DNA of 6,281 nucleotides. Source: Caldifarciminota bacterium. GTDB lineage: Bacteria; Hydrothermota; Hydrothermia; UBA1063; CAJXJZ01. Below, one piece after another: positions 4,531 to 6,281 of this stretch. The notes beneath the pieces are model-generated. The model was not told the origin of the DNA. It ran no database searches and worked only from the letters and a program-made list of their open reading frames with translations. Every line of letters starts with the position of its first letter. Position 1 is the stretch's first letter. The translations under genes and the position numbers were made by a program. The DNA is taken from positions 1 through 6,281 of the forward strand of contig JALVLE010000023.1 in NCBI GenBank assembly GCA_027033555.1. Reading direction: 5' to 3'.

Positions 4531-6281
4531 ACTTTATGATACCAATAGGTTTTTTGATTGTCTTTTTGATAGTTCCATCGTCTGACTCGTACTGCAAAAC
4601 GTATATGTACAATCCGCTTCCGTGGAATTTATCATTATCGGAATTACCATACCATTTAATAGAATACTCACCTGCACGTGGAACCTCAATACCCTCTGCA
4701 AGTGTCCTTATAAGGTCTCCATTTAAGTCATATACTTTCACCGTAACTTTACCTGGTGCAGGCACCTGATAGACTATGGTAGTGCCATCACTTAGTCTGA
4801 ACGGGTTTCTGGTAAGATAAACTAACACTTTCTGTGGCGGCACTCTCCTGTCTATACCAAGTGCAAAAGTTGAAAGATGGTTTATCGTTACACTCACACT
4901 CTTGTGTACCGTGTCAACCTCAGCCTCACCCACCTTGACCCAGTCATTCTCATCATAGTAAAATACTGTAAGGGAATCAGGGCTATAATTCATAACTCCA
5001 TCGTGGTCTGGATCAAGATCATAAGTGGTATAAGGAAGTATAAGGGTAACGGGCTTGTGGAAATCTATGCCATGAGGAGTAATTTCATGTCCTGCTTTTA
5101 TTATCACAACTCCTGTGTCAAGAGGTGGAGGCAAAAGTGAAGGCGGAATTGTCTTGATTTTTATCTCTGTATTCTCAAGAAGGGCACCTGGCGGAATAAT
5201 CAACATGGTACCATCCGGAGCCTTCACAGTGTCTCCATCAGGCCCCACCACTTCAGACACCTCTGGCACAACATATGTAATGGTATCTTCAAAAACGCTT
5301 ACATTTCCAACATGATCAATGGCTTTTACCACAATTCTGTTAAATCCTACAACAAGAGGCACTTCATTCTTGAATCTTAATTCATCGGGGATCTTGTTAA
5401 CATCCTTATGATACACTATGTCCCCCGCATTATTATATACATCAAATATAACTGCCTTAAGATTCGTGCTAATCGGAGTGTCATGTGTACTTACTGTAAG
5501 GAGTATTCTGTTTTGATACACCTCATCTTTCTGTTTGGGTTGAGGGGAATAACTTACACTTATATATGGAGCTTCATTGTCAAAAGTCACCTCACCGGTT
5601 TTGCTATCGGTATTGGGAACTATATCAGATGCACTAACGGTGAATGTAAATGTACCAGTCTGCGTATTGGTAATCTCAACACGAGCAGTATAAACATTGT
5701 CACCTGCAACTTTGTCCCCACCTGTACCATCATCTACCATTAATACAGCAGTATCACCATTTATATTTTCAGCATTGAGAATAACTGTAGCCGGATCAAC
5801 AGAGGTTATTCTGTCTTTAACAAGAGCCGTAATTGTTATGGTCTGACCAGCACGTGCCTCAGTCTGACCCTCAGGATAGGTTACCGTGACCTTATCAATG
5901 GATGGCGGGGTCACATCTACTACAAACTCAAGGGATGCATAATCCCCCCATATTCCGGTGGAATCTTTAGCATGAACATAAACTGTATGATGTCCTTCAG
6001 AGATAGCATTTATGTCAAAATACGCTCTTATATAAGTGGTATCACTTCCAGGATTATCAAGTATCATGGGAATACCTGTCCCGTCGTTGCCTGTGTTATC
6101 TATAAAGTATTCTGCAGCATCAATACCCTTATTGTCTGTTGCAAGAGCAATAATTGTATCAGGAGCGTTCAATATATTATCATTCTTAGGGTCAATGACA
6201 AAATCAACCTCACTTACCATAGGTCCGCTATTATCAAGGTAGAGCAATACGCTATCTATTACGTAATTTCCTGCTTCATCC
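4529..6281 (-). CDS. Large secreted multidomain protein, C-terminal part: Ig-like, ZU5-like and FlgD-Ig/sorting-type domains
   Basis: The frame is open to the window edge, so only the last 583 residues are visible; numbering starts at the first complete codon (6280). In order I see an Ig-like module (about 20-122), a second beta module with DDGTGGDKVAGDNVYTARV typical of choice-of-anchor-like domains (123-235), a third Ig-like module (236-338), a ZU5-like module (about 341-475) with APDGTMLIIPPGALLENTEI, and a C-terminal FlgD-Ig/type IX-like sorting domain (about 490-583; NPFRLSDGTTIVYQV, VKVYDLNGDLIRTL, GSGLYIYVL). A loop DLDPDHDG (421-428) looks like a DxDxDG calcium site. The protein is probably secreted or surface-bound; the function of its missing N-terminal part is unknown. 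The reading frame continues past 6247 (preceding residues DEAGNYVIDSV), so the TTG there is not the start. It is followed at once by the PorV/PorQ-like barrel gene. Confidence 0.88.
   Translation of the reverse strand, partial: DEAGNYVIDSVLLYLDNSGPMVSEVDFVIDPKNDNILNAPDTIIALATDNKGIDAAEYFIDNTGNDGTGIPMILDNPGSDTTYIRAYFDINAISEGHHTVYVHAKDSTGIWGDYASLEFVVDVTPPSIDKVTVTYPEGQTEARAGQTITITALVKDRITSVDPATVILNAENINGDTAVLMVDDGTGGDKVAGDNVYTARVEITNTQTGTFTFTVSASDIVPNTDSKTGEVTFDNEAPYISVSYSPQPKQKDEVYQNRILLTVSTHDTPISTNLKAVIFDVYNNAGDIVYHKDVNKIPDELRFKNEVPLVVGFNRIVVKAIDHVGNVSVFEDTITYVVPEVSEVVGPDGDTVKAPDGTMLIIPPGALLENTEIKIKTIPPSLLPPPLDTGVVIIKAGHEITPHGIDFHKPVTLILPYTTYDLDPDHDGVMNYSPDSLTVFYYDENDWVKVGEAEVDTVHKSVSVTINHLSTFALGIDRRVPPQKVLVYLTRNPFRLSDGTTIVYQVPAPGKVTVKVYDLNGDLIRTLAEGIEVPRAGEYSIKWYGNSDNDKFHGSGLYIYVLQYESDDGTIKKTIKKPIGIIK

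Noticed and set aside
5408..5743. Plus-strand open frame of 111 codons
   Set aside because: It lies fully opposite the Ig-like part of the secreted protein, has no SD-like start and resembles no family. It is the antisense of a well-supported gene.
6245..6247. TTG as the start of the secreted protein
   Set aside because: The frame stays open upstream to the window edge (DEAGNYVIDSV), the composition continues unchanged, and there is no SD or signal peptide. The gene is cut by the window.
4529..6281. DNA-level tandem repeats in the Ig-like region
   Set aside because: The modules resemble each other only as folds. I saw no repeated nucleotide blocks, so no recent duplication can be claimed.

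Overview
The window is a compact bacterial region in which every supported gene lies on the minus strand, so it reads from right to left. It holds two transcription units. They are separated by a 13-bp hairpin terminator (3554-3594) and a strong sigma-70-type promoter (3506-3534). I see no plus-strand gene, RNA gene, CRISPR array, insertion sequence or attachment site.

Unit 1 (6281 down to 3613) is a cell-envelope pair. The first gene is the C-terminal part of a large secreted protein. It has Ig-like modules, a ZU5-like module, a DxDxDG calcium-type loop and a C-terminal FlgD-Ig/sorting-type domain; its N-terminus lies outside the window. Ten bases later comes a small outer-membrane beta-barrel protein of the PorV/PorQ type, with a signal peptide and a C-terminal Phe. 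The ribosome-binding site of the second gene overlaps the stop codon of the first.

Unit 2 (promoter at about 3510, continuing past position 1) is a signalling operon. It encodes a soluble stand-alone FIST sensory protein, a soluble PAS-PAS-HisKA-HATPase histidine kinase whose start overlaps the FIST stop (ATGA), and a response regulator 16 bases further on. The regulator has a receiver domain, a DUF4388/PATAN-like domain and an acidic tail, and is cut by the window edge. The layout suggests that FIST senses a ligand in the cytoplasm, the kinase phosphorylates the receiver, and DUF4388 carries the output through protein contacts. This flow is inferred.

The organism is a diderm bacterium of moderate to low GC content. 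AGA/AGG and ATA codons are common and the proteins are rich in Lys and Glu. The pairing of a FlgD-Ig/sorting-type tail with a PorV/PorQ-like barrel is typical of the FCB group and neighbouring uncultured phyla (WOR-3/Stahlbacteria-like and similar), but I cannot assign a taxon from this window.

The most interesting points are the FIST-kinase-REC/DUF4388 operon as a possible undescribed three-part signalling system, a CPxCG insertion inside the kinase ATPase domain, a possible ATT start codon for the FIST gene, and the tight coupling of the sorting-domain protein to the PorV/PorQ-like barrel.
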